DNA of 64,000 bases from Gammaproteobacteria bacterium. GTDB lineage: Bacteria; Pseudomonadota; Gammaproteobacteria; Enterobacterales; Alteromonadaceae. Location: the NCBI GenBank assembly GCA_018825965.1, contig JAHKAA010000043.1, positions 1 through 64,000 on the forward strand. The letters run 5' to 3'. The notes beneath the pieces are model-generated. The model did not search any database. It saw only the letters and a list, made by a program, of their open reading frames with translations, and had not been told where the DNA came from. A program made the translations under genes and the position numbers. Positions 1-8,819 of the stretch are shown here, in pieces (positions within the stretch are counted from its first letter, which is position 1; each line of letters starts with the position of its first letter).

Positions 1-142
1 AGCTCGTCGCGTTCAGTCGGCAAGACGCAAAACTGTTTGCGTCTTGAAACCCCGACTTCACCCATGCGACAAATTGGCCGGGAGCCAATTTGGACCGCAC
101 AGCGGGCCGCGAAGCGGCGAACCCCAGGGAGGGGGTGAGCAC

Positions 143-243
143 TGTAGTTCACCGCCAGGCGGACAAGACGGCCCGCTGCCGCCTCACATGTAGTTCACCG
201 CACCCGAATTCAAAGCAAATCCGCTGTTAATGTAGTTCACCGC
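143..243 (+). repeat. Three copies of a 13-base direct repeat
   Basis: TGTAGTTCACCGC is found exactly at 143-155, 189-201 and 231-243, so the copies start 46 and 42 bases apart with unrelated spacers. The spacing is too irregular and the unit too short for a CRISPR array. It may be a fragment of a larger dispersed repeat. Confidence 0.7.
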
Positions 244-314
244 TCCAAAACACAGAGCCGTTCCGCTTGAATTAAGAACAAAATCCGCTCAACTCTCAGG
301 CAAAAACCAAAGAC

Positions 315-335
315 GGGCGCCCGCAAGGGGCGCCC
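315..335. repeat. GC-rich hairpin (REP-like)
   Basis: Two GGGCGCCC octamers, each self-complementary, flank a GCAAG loop and give a very stable 8-bp stem. No T-run follows on either strand, so it looks like a REP-type palindrome rather than a terminator. Confidence 0.5.
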
Positions 336-508
336 CTACAGCCGATTACACCCCACGTTTAACGGAATACCCATACAAAGAACGCCCCTGCAGTTAATTC
401 CACCAATCCCCATCCCCAAAATCCCCCCATTAGCCGCATCCCTCTGGCAATAACAATCAAACCCAACCTAGTATCTGCACAACCCATAATCAGAATAACG
501 AGGTCCAG

Positions 509-2536
509 GTGCATTTATTTATTAAAACTGCTGTTTTTGCAGCGATTTCAGGCATCAGTCTGAGCGTAATGGCGGCACAACAACCATTGCAGTATGAAGA
601 TGTATTCCAGTTAGAGTTTGTATCAGAACCGCAGATCAGCAGTGATGGTGATCAGGTTGTTTTTGTGCGTAACCGTTTTGATCAGGTGCAGGACAAGCGC
701 ATTGGATCTTTATGGCTCAGCGATACTAAAACAGGCCAGCTACGGCCTTTAGTATCAGAACAAGCGGACATCAGCTCGCCATTATGGTCAGAAGACGGCA
801 AAAAGCTGGCTTTTATTTCATCTGCTTCGGGTAAACCTCAGATCCATATCCGCTGGATGGACAATGGTCAAAGTGGTCAAATCAGCCATCTGCCAGCAAC
901 ACCATCAGGTTTAAGCTGGTCACCAGATGGTAAATGGCTGGTGTTTTCGATGTTTACGCCGAAAAAAGCAGTGAATCCTGTGACTTTGCCCGGCAAGCCT
1001 GAAAAAAATGATTGGGCTAAGGCGCCAGTGTATATAGACACTATGCAATACAGAGCCGATGGCAGGGGCTACTTAGCTGCAGGTTATCGGCATATTTATC
1101 TGATGGCAGCTGATGGCGGCACCCCTATTCAAATGACCAGCGGTGATTTTGATCATGGCGGTGACATCAGCTGGCAAAACGACAGCAAAGCGTTTTACTT
1201 TTCTGCCAATCGTCAATCGGACAAAAGAGCTCAGGCTCAGAATAGTGAAGTGTATAAGCTGACTATCGCCGATAAAAACCTGACTCAAGTAACCGATCGT
1301 TTTGGCCCGGATCACTCTCCCGCTTTATCTTCTGATGGCAAATGGCTGGCTTATCTTGGCTATGACGATAAGAAGCTTGCCCATCAGGCTAATCAGCTTT
1401 ATGTCAAAAATCTGCAATCTGGTGAAGTTAAAGCCCTGACTGCAGATTTAGATCGTGCTATCGATAGCTTTAGTTGGGATGGTGACAGCGATGCACTTTA
1501 TATTCAGTACGACGATCAGGCTCAGGGAAAAATTGCCTTACAACCTCTGAACGGTAAACGCAAAGTGCTGGTCGATCAGGTCGGTGGTGGCTCCTATAGC
1601 CGTCCTTACACAGGCGGTAGTTTTAGCGTTTCTGATGATGGAGATATCGCCTTTACTCAAATGTCTGCTCAGGCGCCGGCTGAACTCGGCTTCTGGCAGA
1701 GTGGTAAAAAGAAACAGCTGACCGAACTGAATAAGGATTTGCAGTTGTCCCGTGATATAGGAGAAGTTGAAGAGTTTTGGGTAACCTCTTCTGTTGATCA
1801 GCGCAAGTTACACAGCTGGCTGATATTGCCGCCGAACTTCGATAAAACCAAAAAGTACCCTTTAATACTGGAAATTCACGGTGGCCCTCATACCGCTTAT
1901 GGTGCTGTCTTCGCGATGGAATTGCAGTTGATGGCTGCTCAGGGTTATGTGGTGTTGTATACCAATCCCCGGGGTAGCACTAGTTATGGTATGGAATTCG
2001 CCAATCTGATCCATCATAAATTCCCAAGTGAAGACTATAACGATTTGATGGATGTGGTGGACGCTACAGTGGCTAAAGGTTTTATCGACCCGGATCAGCT
2101 GTTTGTCACTGGTGGCAGTGGCGGCGGTTTGTTAACCAGTTGGATCGTAGGTCATACCGACAGATTTAAGGCTGCGGTGGCAGTAAACCCTGTGATTAAC
2201 TGGTTTAGTTTTGTGCTGAATGCTGATATGTACAACTACTTTAGCCAGTACTGGTTCCCTGGTATGCCATGGGAGAAACCAGAGCATTACCTGAAACATT
2301 CACCTATCAGCTACGTCGGTAATGTCAAAACCCCAACTATGCTGATGACGGGCGAAGCAGATCACAGAACCCCTATTTCTGAGACTGAACAGTTTTATCA
2401 GGCCTTGCAATTAAGGGGTATAGAAACTGCTATGGTACGGATCCCGGGTGCTTCGCATGGTATTCATATCAGACCCAGCAATATGATGGCTAAGCCTGCT
2501 TACATCACCTACTGGTTCAATAAATATAAAAAATAG
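509..2536 (+). CDS. Secreted S9-family prolyl oligopeptidase / acylaminoacyl-peptidase
   Basis: This is a serine peptidase of 675 residues with a GTG start; a GAGG-type ribosome site lies about 5 bases upstream. Residues 1-22 form a signal peptide ending SVMA, so the enzyme is expected in the periplasm. Residues of roughly 25-400 carry WD40-like beta-propeller blades (repeats such as SWSPDGKWLVFS and ALSSDGKWLAYL). The C-terminal alpha/beta-hydrolase domain has the nucleophile motif GGSGGG (Ser537), with probable triad partners Asp618 (GEADHRTP) and His650 (GASHGIH). Family members cut short peptides after small or prolyl residues, or remove acylated N-terminal residues. The exact substrate cannot be read from the sequence. 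A bidirectional terminator separates it from fre, which runs towards it. Confidence 0.93.
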   Translation: MHLFIKTAVFAAISGISLSVMAAQQPLQYEDVFQLEFVSEPQISSDGDQVVFVRNRFDQVQDKRIGSLWLSDTKTGQLRPLVSEQADISSPLWSEDGKKLAFISSASGKPQIHIRWMDNGQSGQISHLPATPSGLSWSPDGKWLVFSMFTPKKAVNPVTLPGKPEKNDWAKAPVYIDTMQYRADGRGYLAAGYRHIYLMAADGGTPIQMTSGDFDHGGDISWQNDSKAFYFSANRQSDKRAQAQNSEVYKLTIADKNLTQVTDRFGPDHSPALSSDGKWLAYLGYDDKKLAHQANQLYVKNLQSGEVKALTADLDRAIDSFSWDGDSDALYIQYDDQAQGKIALQPLNGKRKVLVDQVGGGSYSRPYTGGSFSVSDDGDIAFTQMSAQAPAELGFWQSGKKKQLTELNKDLQLSRDIGEVEEFWVTSSVDQRKLHSWLILPPNFDKTKKYPLILEIHGGPHTAYGAVFAMELQLMAAQGYVVLYTNPRGSTSYGMEFANLIHHKFPSEDYNDLMDVVDATVAKGFIDPDQLFVTGGSGGGLLTSWIVGHTDRFKAAVAVNPVINWFSFVLNADMYNYFSQYWFPGMPWEKPEHYLKHSPISYVGNVKTPTMLMTGEADHRTPISETEQFYQALQLRGIETAMVRIPGASHGIHIRPSNMMAKPAYITYWFNKYKK

Positions 2537-2554
2537 AATTCCGTAGTAGCGAAT

Positions 2555-2592
2555 AAAAAAGGGCCGTCTTTAATAAAGCGGCCCTTCTTTTT
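2555..2592. terminator. Bidirectional intrinsic terminator between S9 peptidase and fre
   Basis: An A-run leads into GGGCCG (2561-2566), which pairs with CGGCCC (2579-2584), followed by TTCTTTTT. The A-run and T-run make it usable from both converging genes. Confidence 0.85.
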
Positions 2593-2601
2593 AGGGGGTA
2601 C

Positions 2602-3297
2602 TCAGATATAAGCAAAAGCGTCAGCAAACATTTGTTCGCGTTTGGCACCTTGTTCAAGGAAAGCATCCCGCACTACACCCACCATAGGGAAAGGGCCTGC
2701 AATATAAATATCGTAGGCATCCAGAGAGACAAAATCCTCCAGCACGGCCTGATGCACTAAACCAGATCGGCCTTGCCAGTTATCTGTTGGACTTTGTACT
2801 ACTGGCATCAAGCAGTAATCATGATGAGTAGCTGCCCATTGTTGTAATTCTGGCATATGGTACAAAGCTTCCTCGTGACGTACGCCCCAATACAAAAACA
2901 CCGGTCTTTTCACGCCTGCCGCCGCTATAGCCTGCGCTATGCTGTAGATATAAGAAAAACCTGTGCCACCGGCCAGCAATAAAATTGGGTTGTGGCTGTC
3001 TTCACGCCAGAATGCCTGACCTAAACCTACTTCTACCGTCACTTCATTATTGCTTTGCAAATGGGCTAACGCCTGACCTGAATATTGATCCGCGACTGAA
3101 CCGCCAATATGTAGTTCCAGTTGATCCTGTACCGGAATAGAAGCAACAGAAAAAGGCCTTTTGTCTTGATCTGTTAAGCACAGCTGCAAATATTGGCCAG
3201 GTTTAAATTTAACCTTTTGTTGTGGCGTCAGCAGTATCTGGTGCACACCTGAAGTTAAGGGGTGAATTTTATCAACGGTACAAATCACTTTGGTCAT
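2602..3297 (-). CDS. fre: NAD(P)H-flavin reductase
   Basis: The 231-residue product matches E. coli Fre over its whole length. The flavin-binding motif RPFSVAS lies near residue 48, the pyridine-nucleotide motif LLAGGTGFSYIYS near residue 106, and the conserved end is FADAFAYI. Fre moves electrons from NAD(P)H to free flavin, which supplies reduced flavin to other enzymes, including FMN-dependent steps near UbiD/UbiX chemistry and ferric reduction. It lies last in a ubiD-ferredoxin-fre run, 15 bases after the ferredoxin gene. In E. coli ubiD and fre are directly adjacent, so the ferredoxin is an extra member here. The product is cytosolic. Confidence 0.93.
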   Translation of the reverse strand: MTKVICTVDKIHPLTSGVHQILLTPQQKVKFKPGQYLQLCLTDQDKRPFSVASIPVQDQLELHIGGSVADQYSGQALAHLQSNNEVTVEVGLGQAFWREDSHNPILLLAGGTGFSYIYSIAQAIAAAGVKRPVFLYWGVRHEEALYHMPELQQWAATHHDYCLMPVVQSPTDNWQGRSGLVHQAVLEDFVSLDAYDIYIAGPFPMVGVVRDAFLEQGAKREQMFADAFAYI

Positions 3298-3312
3298 GAA
3301 TAATCCTGCGGC

Positions 3313-3591
3313 TTAGCCACGAATAAAAGGGTGGTGTAAGGTCAGATCTGACTCGGCATAAGCCAGACAACAATAGGTAAATTTTTGCTCTTTATCCAGA
3401 TCAGACAAAGGTTCGGGTGGCAGATAAGACACAGTACCAGAGCGCAAGCGGCAAACACAGGAAGTACAAACCCCCTGCTTGCAACGAAACGGAAAGTCGA
3501 TGCCATGGCGTAAAGCCGCTTCGAGAATAGTTTCGTTGCTCTGGACCTGAAAACTCAGGCCGCTGGGTTGTATTGTCACCTGATGGCTCAT
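3313..3591 (-). CDS. Small [2Fe-2S] plant-type ferredoxin
   Basis: This is a 92-residue one-domain ferredoxin. Cys37-x4-Cys42-x2-Cys45 together with Cys74 or Cys75 gives the usual plant-type [2Fe-2S] ligand set; an extra Cys47 lies next to it. Its ATG overlaps the ubiD stop as ATGA (3588-3591), so the two are probably translationally coupled. With fre directly downstream, an electron chain NAD(P)H to Fre to ferredoxin is plausible, but the final acceptor is unknown. In other proteins this domain and a Fre-like domain are fused, as in oxygenase reductases. The function in the cell is inferred. Confidence 0.88.
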   Translation of the reverse strand: MSHQVTIQPSGLSFQVQSNETILEAALRHGIDFPFRCKQGVCTSCVCRLRSGTVSYLPPEPLSDLDKEQKFTYCCLAYAESDLTLHHPFIRG

Positions 3592-5099
3592 TTTTGGCCC
3601 GGCACTTTTAGCGCAGCAACTATTTGTTCTGCAGGCATTATGCCTAGTTCAGCCCAGATAGTATCTACTTTGGCTTTGACTGCCGGGTCCATCACTATAG
3701 GTTCACCCCATTCACGGGTGGTTTCGCCTGGCCATTTATTGGTGGCGTCTAAGCCCATTTTGGAGCCCAGACCCGACACTGGCGAGGCAAAATCCAGATA
3801 ATCTATGGGGGTGTTTTCAATTAAAGTGGTATCCCGTGCCGGATCCATACGGGTGGTAATAGCCCAAATTACATCCTGCCAGTCACGGGCGTTGATATCG
3901 TCGTCACAAACAATGACAAACTTGGTGTACATAAACTGCCGCAGGAAAGACCAGACACCCATCATCACGCGTTTGGCATGACCAGGGTATTGTTTTTTCA
4001 TGGTCACTACAGCCATACGGTAAGAACAACCTTCAGGCGGCAGATAAAAGTCGACAATTTCCGGAAATTGTTTTTGCAAAATAGGCACGAAAACTTCATT
4101 CAGCGCTACACCTAAAATCGCTGGCTCATCTGGTGGACGGCCTGTGTACGTACTGTGGTAAATCGGATTTTCTCTGTGGGTGATATGAGTCACAGTAAAG
4201 ACTGGAAAGGAATCTACTTCGTTGTAATAACCAGTGTGATCGCCATAAGGACCTTCAGGTGCCATTTCGCCTGGTTCTATATAACCTTCCAATACATATT
4301 CTGCTGTGGCGGGCACTTGTAAATCGTTGCTGATGCAGCGGGTTACTTCGGTATTATCACCCCTTAATAAACCGGCAAAAGCGTATTCAGACAAGGTATC
4401 AGGCACAGGAGTGACAGCGCCTAAAATAGTGGCGGGGTCTGCACCTAAAGCTACAGCAACCGGAAAACGTTGGCCCGGATTGGCTTTTTGCCATTCTAAA
4501 AAGTCTAAAGCACCACCGCGATGCGATAACCAGCGCATAATGACTTTGTTTTTACCCAGCACTTGCTGACGGTAAATACCTAAATTTTGCCGCTCTTTAT
4601 GTGGTCCTTTAGTCACAGTTAAACCCCAGGTGATCAAAGGCGCAGCGTCCCCTGGCCAGCAGGTCATCACCGGTATTTTGGTTAAATCCACCTGATCGCC
4701 AGAGAGCACCACTTGCTGACAAGGCGCACGTTTCACTTCTTTGGCAGGCATATTCAGCACTTGTTTGAAGATAGAAAACTTGCTGAAGGCGTCTTTTAAG
4801 CCCTTTGGTGGTTCAGGTTCTTTTAAAAACGCCAGCAACTTGCCAACTTCACGCAGTGCCGCCACATCAGTCTGGCCCATACCTAAAGCGACCCGCTCTG
4901 GCGTGCCGAATAAGTTGGCCAGTACCGGAACATTAAAACCTTTAGGGTTTTCAAATAACAAAGCAGGGCCACCGGCACGTAAGGTGCGGTCGGCAATTTC
5001 GGTCATTTCCAGATAAGGGTCGATTTCCATCGAAATTCGTTTGAGCAATCCACGTTGCTCCAGCTGACTGATAAAGTCACGCAGGTCTTTGTATTTCAT
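3588..5099 (-). CDS. ubiD: 4-hydroxy-3-polyprenylbenzoate decarboxylase
   Basis: The 503-residue product is UbiD, which removes the carboxyl group from 4-hydroxy-3-polyprenylbenzoate in ubiquinone synthesis using prenylated FMN made by UbiX. The start [17 protein letters not shown] is the standard UbiD N-terminus. Motifs seen include [10 protein letters not shown] near residue 45, [17 protein letters not shown] near 172, [12 protein letters not shown] near 282 (containing active-site Glu of the family) and [18 protein letters not shown] near 365. Length fits the family. It heads a minus-strand operon with the ferredoxin and fre, and faces the EAL gene across a 215-bp divergent promoter region. 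Confidence 0.96.
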   Translation of the reverse strand: MKYKDLRDFISQLEQRGLLKRISMEIDPYLEMTEIADRTLRAGGPALLFENPKGFNVPVLANLFGTPERVALGMGQTDVAALREVGKLLAFLKEPEPPKGLKDAFSKFSIFKQVLNMPAKEVKRAPCQQVVLSGDQVDLTKIPVMTCWPGDAAPLITWGLTVTKGPHKERQNLGIYRQQVLGKNKVIMRWLSHRGGALDFLEWQKANPGQRFPVAVALGADPATILGAVTPVPDTLSEYAFAGLLRGDNTEVTRCISNDLQVPATAEYVLEGYIEPGEMAPEGPYGDHTGYYNEVDSFPVFTVTHITHRENPIYHSTYTGRPPDEPAILGVALNEVFVPILQKQFPEIVDFYLPPEGCSYRMAVVTMKKQYPGHAKRVMMGVWSFLRQFMYTKFVIVCDDDINARDWQDVIWAITTRMDPARDTTLIENTPIDYLDFASPVSGLGSKMGLDATNKWPGETTREWGEPIVMDPAVKAKVDTIWAELGIMPAEQIVAALKVPGQK

Positions 5100-5314
5100 A
5101 AGGCTCTGGCTCTGCTAGATATGGGGTTATTATACATGGCTGACATAGGCAAACCAGCCTGTGCTGCTTTGTGGTTCTGACCAATACGAAGCAAAAGACG
5201 GATAAGACCACTCTGATATCGTCAGCTGTTCTGTTCATCTGGCCGCAGCTGACTTGCGTTTTACGCACTTCGTTATCTAATGTGGTACATAACAGTGATA
5301 ATGGAGAGAGGTTT

Positions 5315-6085
5315 ATGGAGTTTCCGGAACAAATTAAACAACAAAGTTGTATGGACTGTTTAAGCGGTCAGTCACTTGGTTTTGAGATCCGCATGGCATT
5401 CCAACCTATTATCGACTGGTCTGTTCAAGACATTATTGGCTACGAAGCATTGGTGCGCGGGCCAGAAGGACAGGGCGCTGCCTGGGTTTTTGAACGAATT
5501 AACGACAACAACAAATACTATTTTGACCAGGCGTGCAGGGTCAAAGCCATTGAAACTGCCTCTAAATTAGGTTTGAAAAAGCTGTTAAGTATCAACTTTT
5601 TACCTAATGCTGTTTATAACCCTGAAACCTGTATCCGCGCCACTATTGAAGCGGGCGATTTATTTGGTTTTGATATCACTCAAATTATGTTTGAAGTGAC
5701 AGAGGGCGAGCAGATTATCGATCAGGGCAAGCTGAAACGTATTTTCGAAAGTTATGCCAAACGCGGTTTTATCACAGCAATAGATGATTTTGGCTCAGGT
5801 TATGCCGGCTTAGCCTGGTTAACCTCGTTACGGCCTGCGGTATTAAAGCTGGATATGAGCTTAATACGGGATATAGATCAGGACAGCGTCAAACAAGCTG
5901 TGCTGAAAGGCATTTTAACTGTTTGCGGTGAACTCGGCACTAAAGTGCTGGCTGAAGGTGTTGAGAGTAAAGCTGAACTGGATTATCTGGCCGACGCTGG
6001 TATCAATTGGTATCAGGGCTACTACTTCGCCAAACCTCAATTAGAGAAACTGCTGACTCACGCAGAAATCAACGGCTGGCGCTAA
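5315..6085 (+). CDS. Stand-alone EAL-domain cyclic-di-GMP phosphodiesterase
   Basis: I chose the ATG at 5315 because GGAGAGAGG lies just upstream; the longer reading frame from 5171 has no such site. The 256-residue protein is almost only an EAL domain. The signature EALVRGP (44-50), Asn94, the Glu pair at 127/130, DDFGSG (157-162), Lys178, EGVES (214-218) and Gln234 are all present, so it is likely an active enzyme that hydrolyses c-di-GMP to pGpG. A short N-terminus with CMDC (12-15) could bind a metal or sense redox state, which is a guess. No membrane segment or GGDEF partner is fused. It stands alone between ubiD and metC. Confidence 0.9.
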   Translation: MEFPEQIKQQSCMDCLSGQSLGFEIRMAFQPIIDWSVQDIIGYEALVRGPEGQGAAWVFERINDNNKYYFDQACRVKAIETASKLGLKKLLSINFLPNAVYNPETCIRATIEAGDLFGFDITQIMFEVTEGEQIIDQGKLKRIFESYAKRGFITAIDDFGSGYAGLAWLTSLRPAVLKLDMSLIRDIDQDSVKQAVLKGILTVCGELGTKVLAEGVESKAELDYLADAGINWYQGYYFAKPQLEKLLTHAEINGWR

Positions 6086-6136
6086 GCCGAAAAAAACTGT
6101 AGATTATCAGACATCTGGATGTCTAAGGTGTTCCTT

Positions 6137-7309
6137 ATGAAAAAAGCAACTCAACTGATCCATGCTGGTCGTGGCAAAGCATGGACAGGCTCTGCAGTAA
6201 ACCCGCCTGTGGTACGGGCTTCCACTATAGTCTTTGATACTATGGCTGAATTAAAACATGCCACTGTGCATAAAGGCGACAGAGTGCCTTATTATGGCCG
6301 TCGTGGCACAGCCACTCATTTTGCGCTGCAGGATGCCATCTGTGATTTGGAAGGCTCGGCAGGCTGCGCTTTATACCCTTGTGGTGCTGCTGCTATTAAC
6401 GCTGCCTTACTGAGCTTTTTAAAGCAGGGCGATCACCTCTTAATGGTAGATACGGCCTATGAGCCAACCCGTGCTATTTGCGACAAGTTACTGGCAGGTT
6501 TAGGTATTGAAACTACTTACTACGATCCATTAATTGGAGCTGGTATCAGCGCCTTGGTCAAAACCAATACCAAAGTGATTTTTTTAGAATCCCCAGGCTC
6601 GCTGACCATGGAGCTACAGGATATTCCTGCCATAAGCGCAGTAGCGAAAGCACATCACATAGTGCTGATGCTGGATAATACCTGGGGCAGCCCTTTGTTA
6701 TTGGATGCCTATGGCCTCGGAGTAGATGTCTGTATTCAATCCGCCACTAAATACATAGTAGGGCATTCAGATGCGATGCTGGGTATTGCCACAGCCAACG
6801 AACAACACTGGCCGCAGCTGCGGGAGCATAGTTATCTGATGGGTTATTGTGCTTCGGCTGACGATGCTTATTTGGCCAGCCGGGGTTTGCGGACTTTAAA
6901 AGTACGTTTAGCTCAGCACGAAGCCAATGCGTTAAAAGTGGCGAACTGGTTACAGCAACGGCCTGAAGTCGAAACTGTGCGCCATCCGGCTTTGCCTGAA
7001 AACCCTGGGCATGACATTTTCCAGCGTGATTTTAGCGGCAGTAATGGTTTGTTTTCATTTGTGCTGAAGCAGGGGGATGCTAAAGCTGTAGCTGCTTTTA
7101 TTGAAGGCATGGCGCATTTTAAAATGGGCTTTTCATGGGGCGGTTATGAAAGCCTGATTATTCCAAATTTAAGTATTCAGAAACTCAGAACCGCCAGCAG
7201 TTGGTCGTACAGCGGGCCTTTAATTCGTTTACATATAGGCTTGGAAGATACAGAAGATTTAATAGCGGATTTAACTGCGGCCTTTGAGCGTTTTCATCAG
7301 GCGCTGTAA
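6137..7309 (+). CDS. metC: Cystathionine beta-lyase
   Basis: This is a PLP enzyme of the Cys/Met metabolism family; it cleaves cystathionine to homocysteine, pyruvate and ammonia in methionine synthesis. It matches E. coli MetC closely: YGRRGTATHFALQ, LYPCGAAAINAALL, LESPGSLTMEL, the PLP lysine in SATKYIVGHSDAM, and SWGGYESLI with LIRLHIGLED at the end. I prefer the ATG at 6137, which has TAAGG about 9 bases upstream and gives MKKATQLIHAGRG like other MetC proteins. An in-frame ATG at 6119 would add six residues. Its last codons form the left arm of the terminator after it. Confidence 0.94.
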   Translation: MKKATQLIHAGRGKAWTGSAVNPPVVRASTIVFDTMAELKHATVHKGDRVPYYGRRGTATHFALQDAICDLEGSAGCALYPCGAAAINAALLSFLKQGDHLLMVDTAYEPTRAICDKLLAGLGIETTYYDPLIGAGISALVKTNTKVIFLESPGSLTMELQDIPAISAVAKAHHIVLMLDNTWGSPLLLDAYGLGVDVCIQSATKYIVGHSDAMLGIATANEQHWPQLREHSYLMGYCASADDAYLASRGLRTLKVRLAQHEANALKVANWLQQRPEVETVRHPALPENPGHDIFQRDFSGSNGLFSFVLKQGDAKAVAAFIEGMAHFKMGFSWGGYESLIIPNLSIQKLRTASSWSYSGPLIRLHIGLEDTEDLIADLTAAFERFHQAL

Positions 7310-7329
7310 TTACAGCACCTGATGTTTTT
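7295..7329. terminator. Intrinsic terminator overlapping the end of metC
   Basis: CATCAGG-C-GCTGTAA pairs with TTACAGC-A-CCTGATG, followed by TTTTTAATT. The stem is 14 pairs with one mismatch, and its left arm is made of the final metC codons and stop. It ends metC just before the convergent gene at 7335. Confidence 0.85.
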
Positions 7330-7334
7330 AATTG

Positions 7335-8030
7335 CTACTGGCGTAAAAAAGACTCGATGCTTTCGCCTGTCACTTTGCCAATTTGGCTGAACAGATACCA
7401 AATGGCAATCATCAGCATGATGGTGCAAGGCAAGGCGATCACCGGAAAACTAAGAGCTGTCATTTTTGCCAGTTCTTCGTTAAAGGCGGCTGTGCCTGGT
7501 GCACTAACCAGCAAATATTTGGCCAAACCATAGTTCAGAATCGACGACACCACAAAAGAGCTTGCGACCAGATAAGCACAGTTTTGCAATTTAGCGGCGA
7601 AAATTTTTTCCGCATTATTCGCCTTTAAACTGGCTTCCAGCTTGGTTAAATCCATCAGCTCGTCATTTAACAGGATCTTTTGTACCAGCGGGTATTTACT
7701 GCCTTGACTGATTAAAACGGCCAAAGCAATTAAACCTGGAACAGCAGCTTCTTTTATCGCGATGTAGGCTGGGTCGAGCTGTAATAAGCTGATGCCACCT
7801 GTTAACAACACACTGACTACACCCAACACGGATAAGAAGTTCACCTTTTTGCTTTGCTGCAATTCCCACAAACCAAAACTCAAGGGGAAAGCCAAAGCGA
7901 CCACTAAAGCCCAAACCGGGCCGAGCTGATGTTCTTCACTGAGTTTACTTAAAATCAGCGTAGGGATAACGATGTTAAAAAGCAGGTTTACTAAAAACCC
8001 TGATGATTTTTTCTTTTCTGTCTGACTCAT
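7335..8030 (-). CDS. VC0807-type integral membrane protein of unknown function
   Basis: The 231-residue product has about six hydrophobic segments (around residues 10-27, 35-52, 62-80, 92-110, 148-168, 195-218) and a polar loop near 115-145. It resembles the VC0807 family of proteobacterial membrane proteins, which has no established role. The gene faces metC and has its own promoter region on the bacterioferritin side. There is no signal sequence other than the first membrane segment. I place the family with moderate confidence and assign no function. Confidence 0.7.
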   Translation of the reverse strand: MSQTEKKKSSGFLVNLLFNIVIPTLILSKLSEEHQLGPVWALVVALAFPLSFGLWELQQSKKVNFLSVLGVVSVLLTGGISLLQLDPAYIAIKEAAVPGLIALAVLISQGSKYPLVQKILLNDELMDLTKLEASLKANNAEKIFAAKLQNCAYLVASSFVVSSILNYGLAKYLLVSAPGTAAFNEELAKMTALSFPVIALPCTIMLMIAIWYLFSQIGKVTGESIESFLRQ

Positions 8031-8280
8031 AAATGCTACCGATTCTGCCTGTTTTACTATAACCGCTGCTTACTGTGGCCCGAGTATATCTGATTTAACC
8101 GCTGTTACGCAGTATCACGCTGAAAAGCGCAGCTGGCTCGATGGAAAGGCTGGCGCAGCAGACTAGATTAGCAAAAGATCTAAACTGCTGATTTGCTGAA
8201 CATTGTAAAAGCTTAGCAAGAACTCTGGCACTAAAACGAACCATTCTCAATGGCATCTCATTGATTTTATTGGTTTTTTA

Positions 8281-8308
8281 TTGAGTTTGTTCGTTTTTAG
8301 ACTACAAT
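8281..8308 (+). promoter_or_regulatory. Sigma-70 promoter of the bacterioferritin operon
   Basis: TTGAGT (8281-8286) and TACAAT (8303-8308) are 16 bases apart. The ATG of the first bfr gene follows 33 bases after the -10 box, with AGGT as ribosome site. The rest of the 8031-8340 spacer is AT-rich near the promoter and shows no gene. Confidence 0.55.
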
Positions 8309-8340
8309 AAGCACAGTTTTTGAATTTGCAGGTACCAGCT

Positions 8341-8817
8341 ATGAAAGGCCAACCTTTAGTGCTCGCTAAACTTAATGAGGTGTTGACCTCTGAGTTAACG
8401 TCCATTAACCAGTATTTTTTACATGCCCGTATTTATAAAAACTGGGGTTTGGCTCAGCTGAATTCGGTTTGTTATAAAAAATCGATCAAAGATATGAAGC
8501 AGGCTGACGAGCTGATTGAGCGTATTTTATTTCTTGAAGGCCTGCCTAACCTGCAAGCTTTAGGCAAATTACGTATAGGTGAAGACACCGAAGAAATGCT
8601 GCAGTGTGATCTGGATTTCCAGTACGACCAGCTGCCTTTATTACGTGACGCTATCAAACTATGCGAACAGCATCAGGATTACATCAGCCGTGAATTGCTG
8701 CAGGAAATTCTGGAGCACGAAGAAGAACATGTGGACTGGATAGACACTCAACAGCAACAAATTACGTTGGTGGGTCTGGAAAATTATCTGCAAAGCCAAA
8801 TGGGTTCGGGAGACTAA
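8341..8817 (+). CDS. bfr: Bacterioferritin, haem-binding type subunit (ferroxidase ligands altered)
   Basis: The 158-residue four-helix-bundle protein starts MKGQPLVLAKLNEVL, the normal bacterioferritin start; an upstream in-frame TTG is ignored. Aligned with E. coli Bfr, the haem ligand Met52 is kept (SIKDMKQAD), as are Glu18, Glu127 and His130. Three of the six di-iron ligands are changed: Glu51 to Asp, His54 to Gln, Glu94 to Gln. This predicts a subunit that binds haem between dimers but has little or no ferroxidase activity. The next gene has the opposite pattern, so the pair likely forms a mixed 24-mer that stores iron. Two bases separate the genes. Confidence 0.9.
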   Translation: MKGQPLVLAKLNEVLTSELTSINQYFLHARIYKNWGLAQLNSVCYKKSIKDMKQADELIERILFLEGLPNLQALGKLRIGEDTEEMLQCDLDFQYDQLPLLRDAIKLCEQHQDYISRELLQEILEHEEEHVDWIDTQQQQITLVGLENYLQSQMGSGD

Positions 8818-8819
8818 GA

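Larger units (their letters stand above)
1..508. other. Non-coding region rich in hairpins and short repeats
   Basis: I see no convincing gene here. The stretch holds three successive inverted repeats: 22-31 with 36-45 (AAGACGCAAA arms), 70-78 with 84-92 (CAAATTGGC arms), and 100-109 with 170-179 (CAGCGGGCCG arms). A 13-base direct repeat TGTAGTTCACCGC occurs at 143-155, 189-201 and 231-243. Two copies of GGGCGCCC (315-322, 328-335) form another hairpin. This composition resembles the dispersed non-coding repeats that collect between genes in this group. The promoter of the downstream peptidase must lie in the last hundred bases, but I could not assign boxes. Confidence 0.6.

Noticed and set aside
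143..243. Possible CRISPR array
   Set aside because: Repeat unit is only 13 bases, with three copies and irregular spacing, and no cas genes are in the window.
8240..8272. Fur box upstream of the bacterioferritin promoter
   Set aside because: CATTCTCAATGGCATCTCAT has repeated elements, but the match to the 19-bp Fur consensus is too poor.
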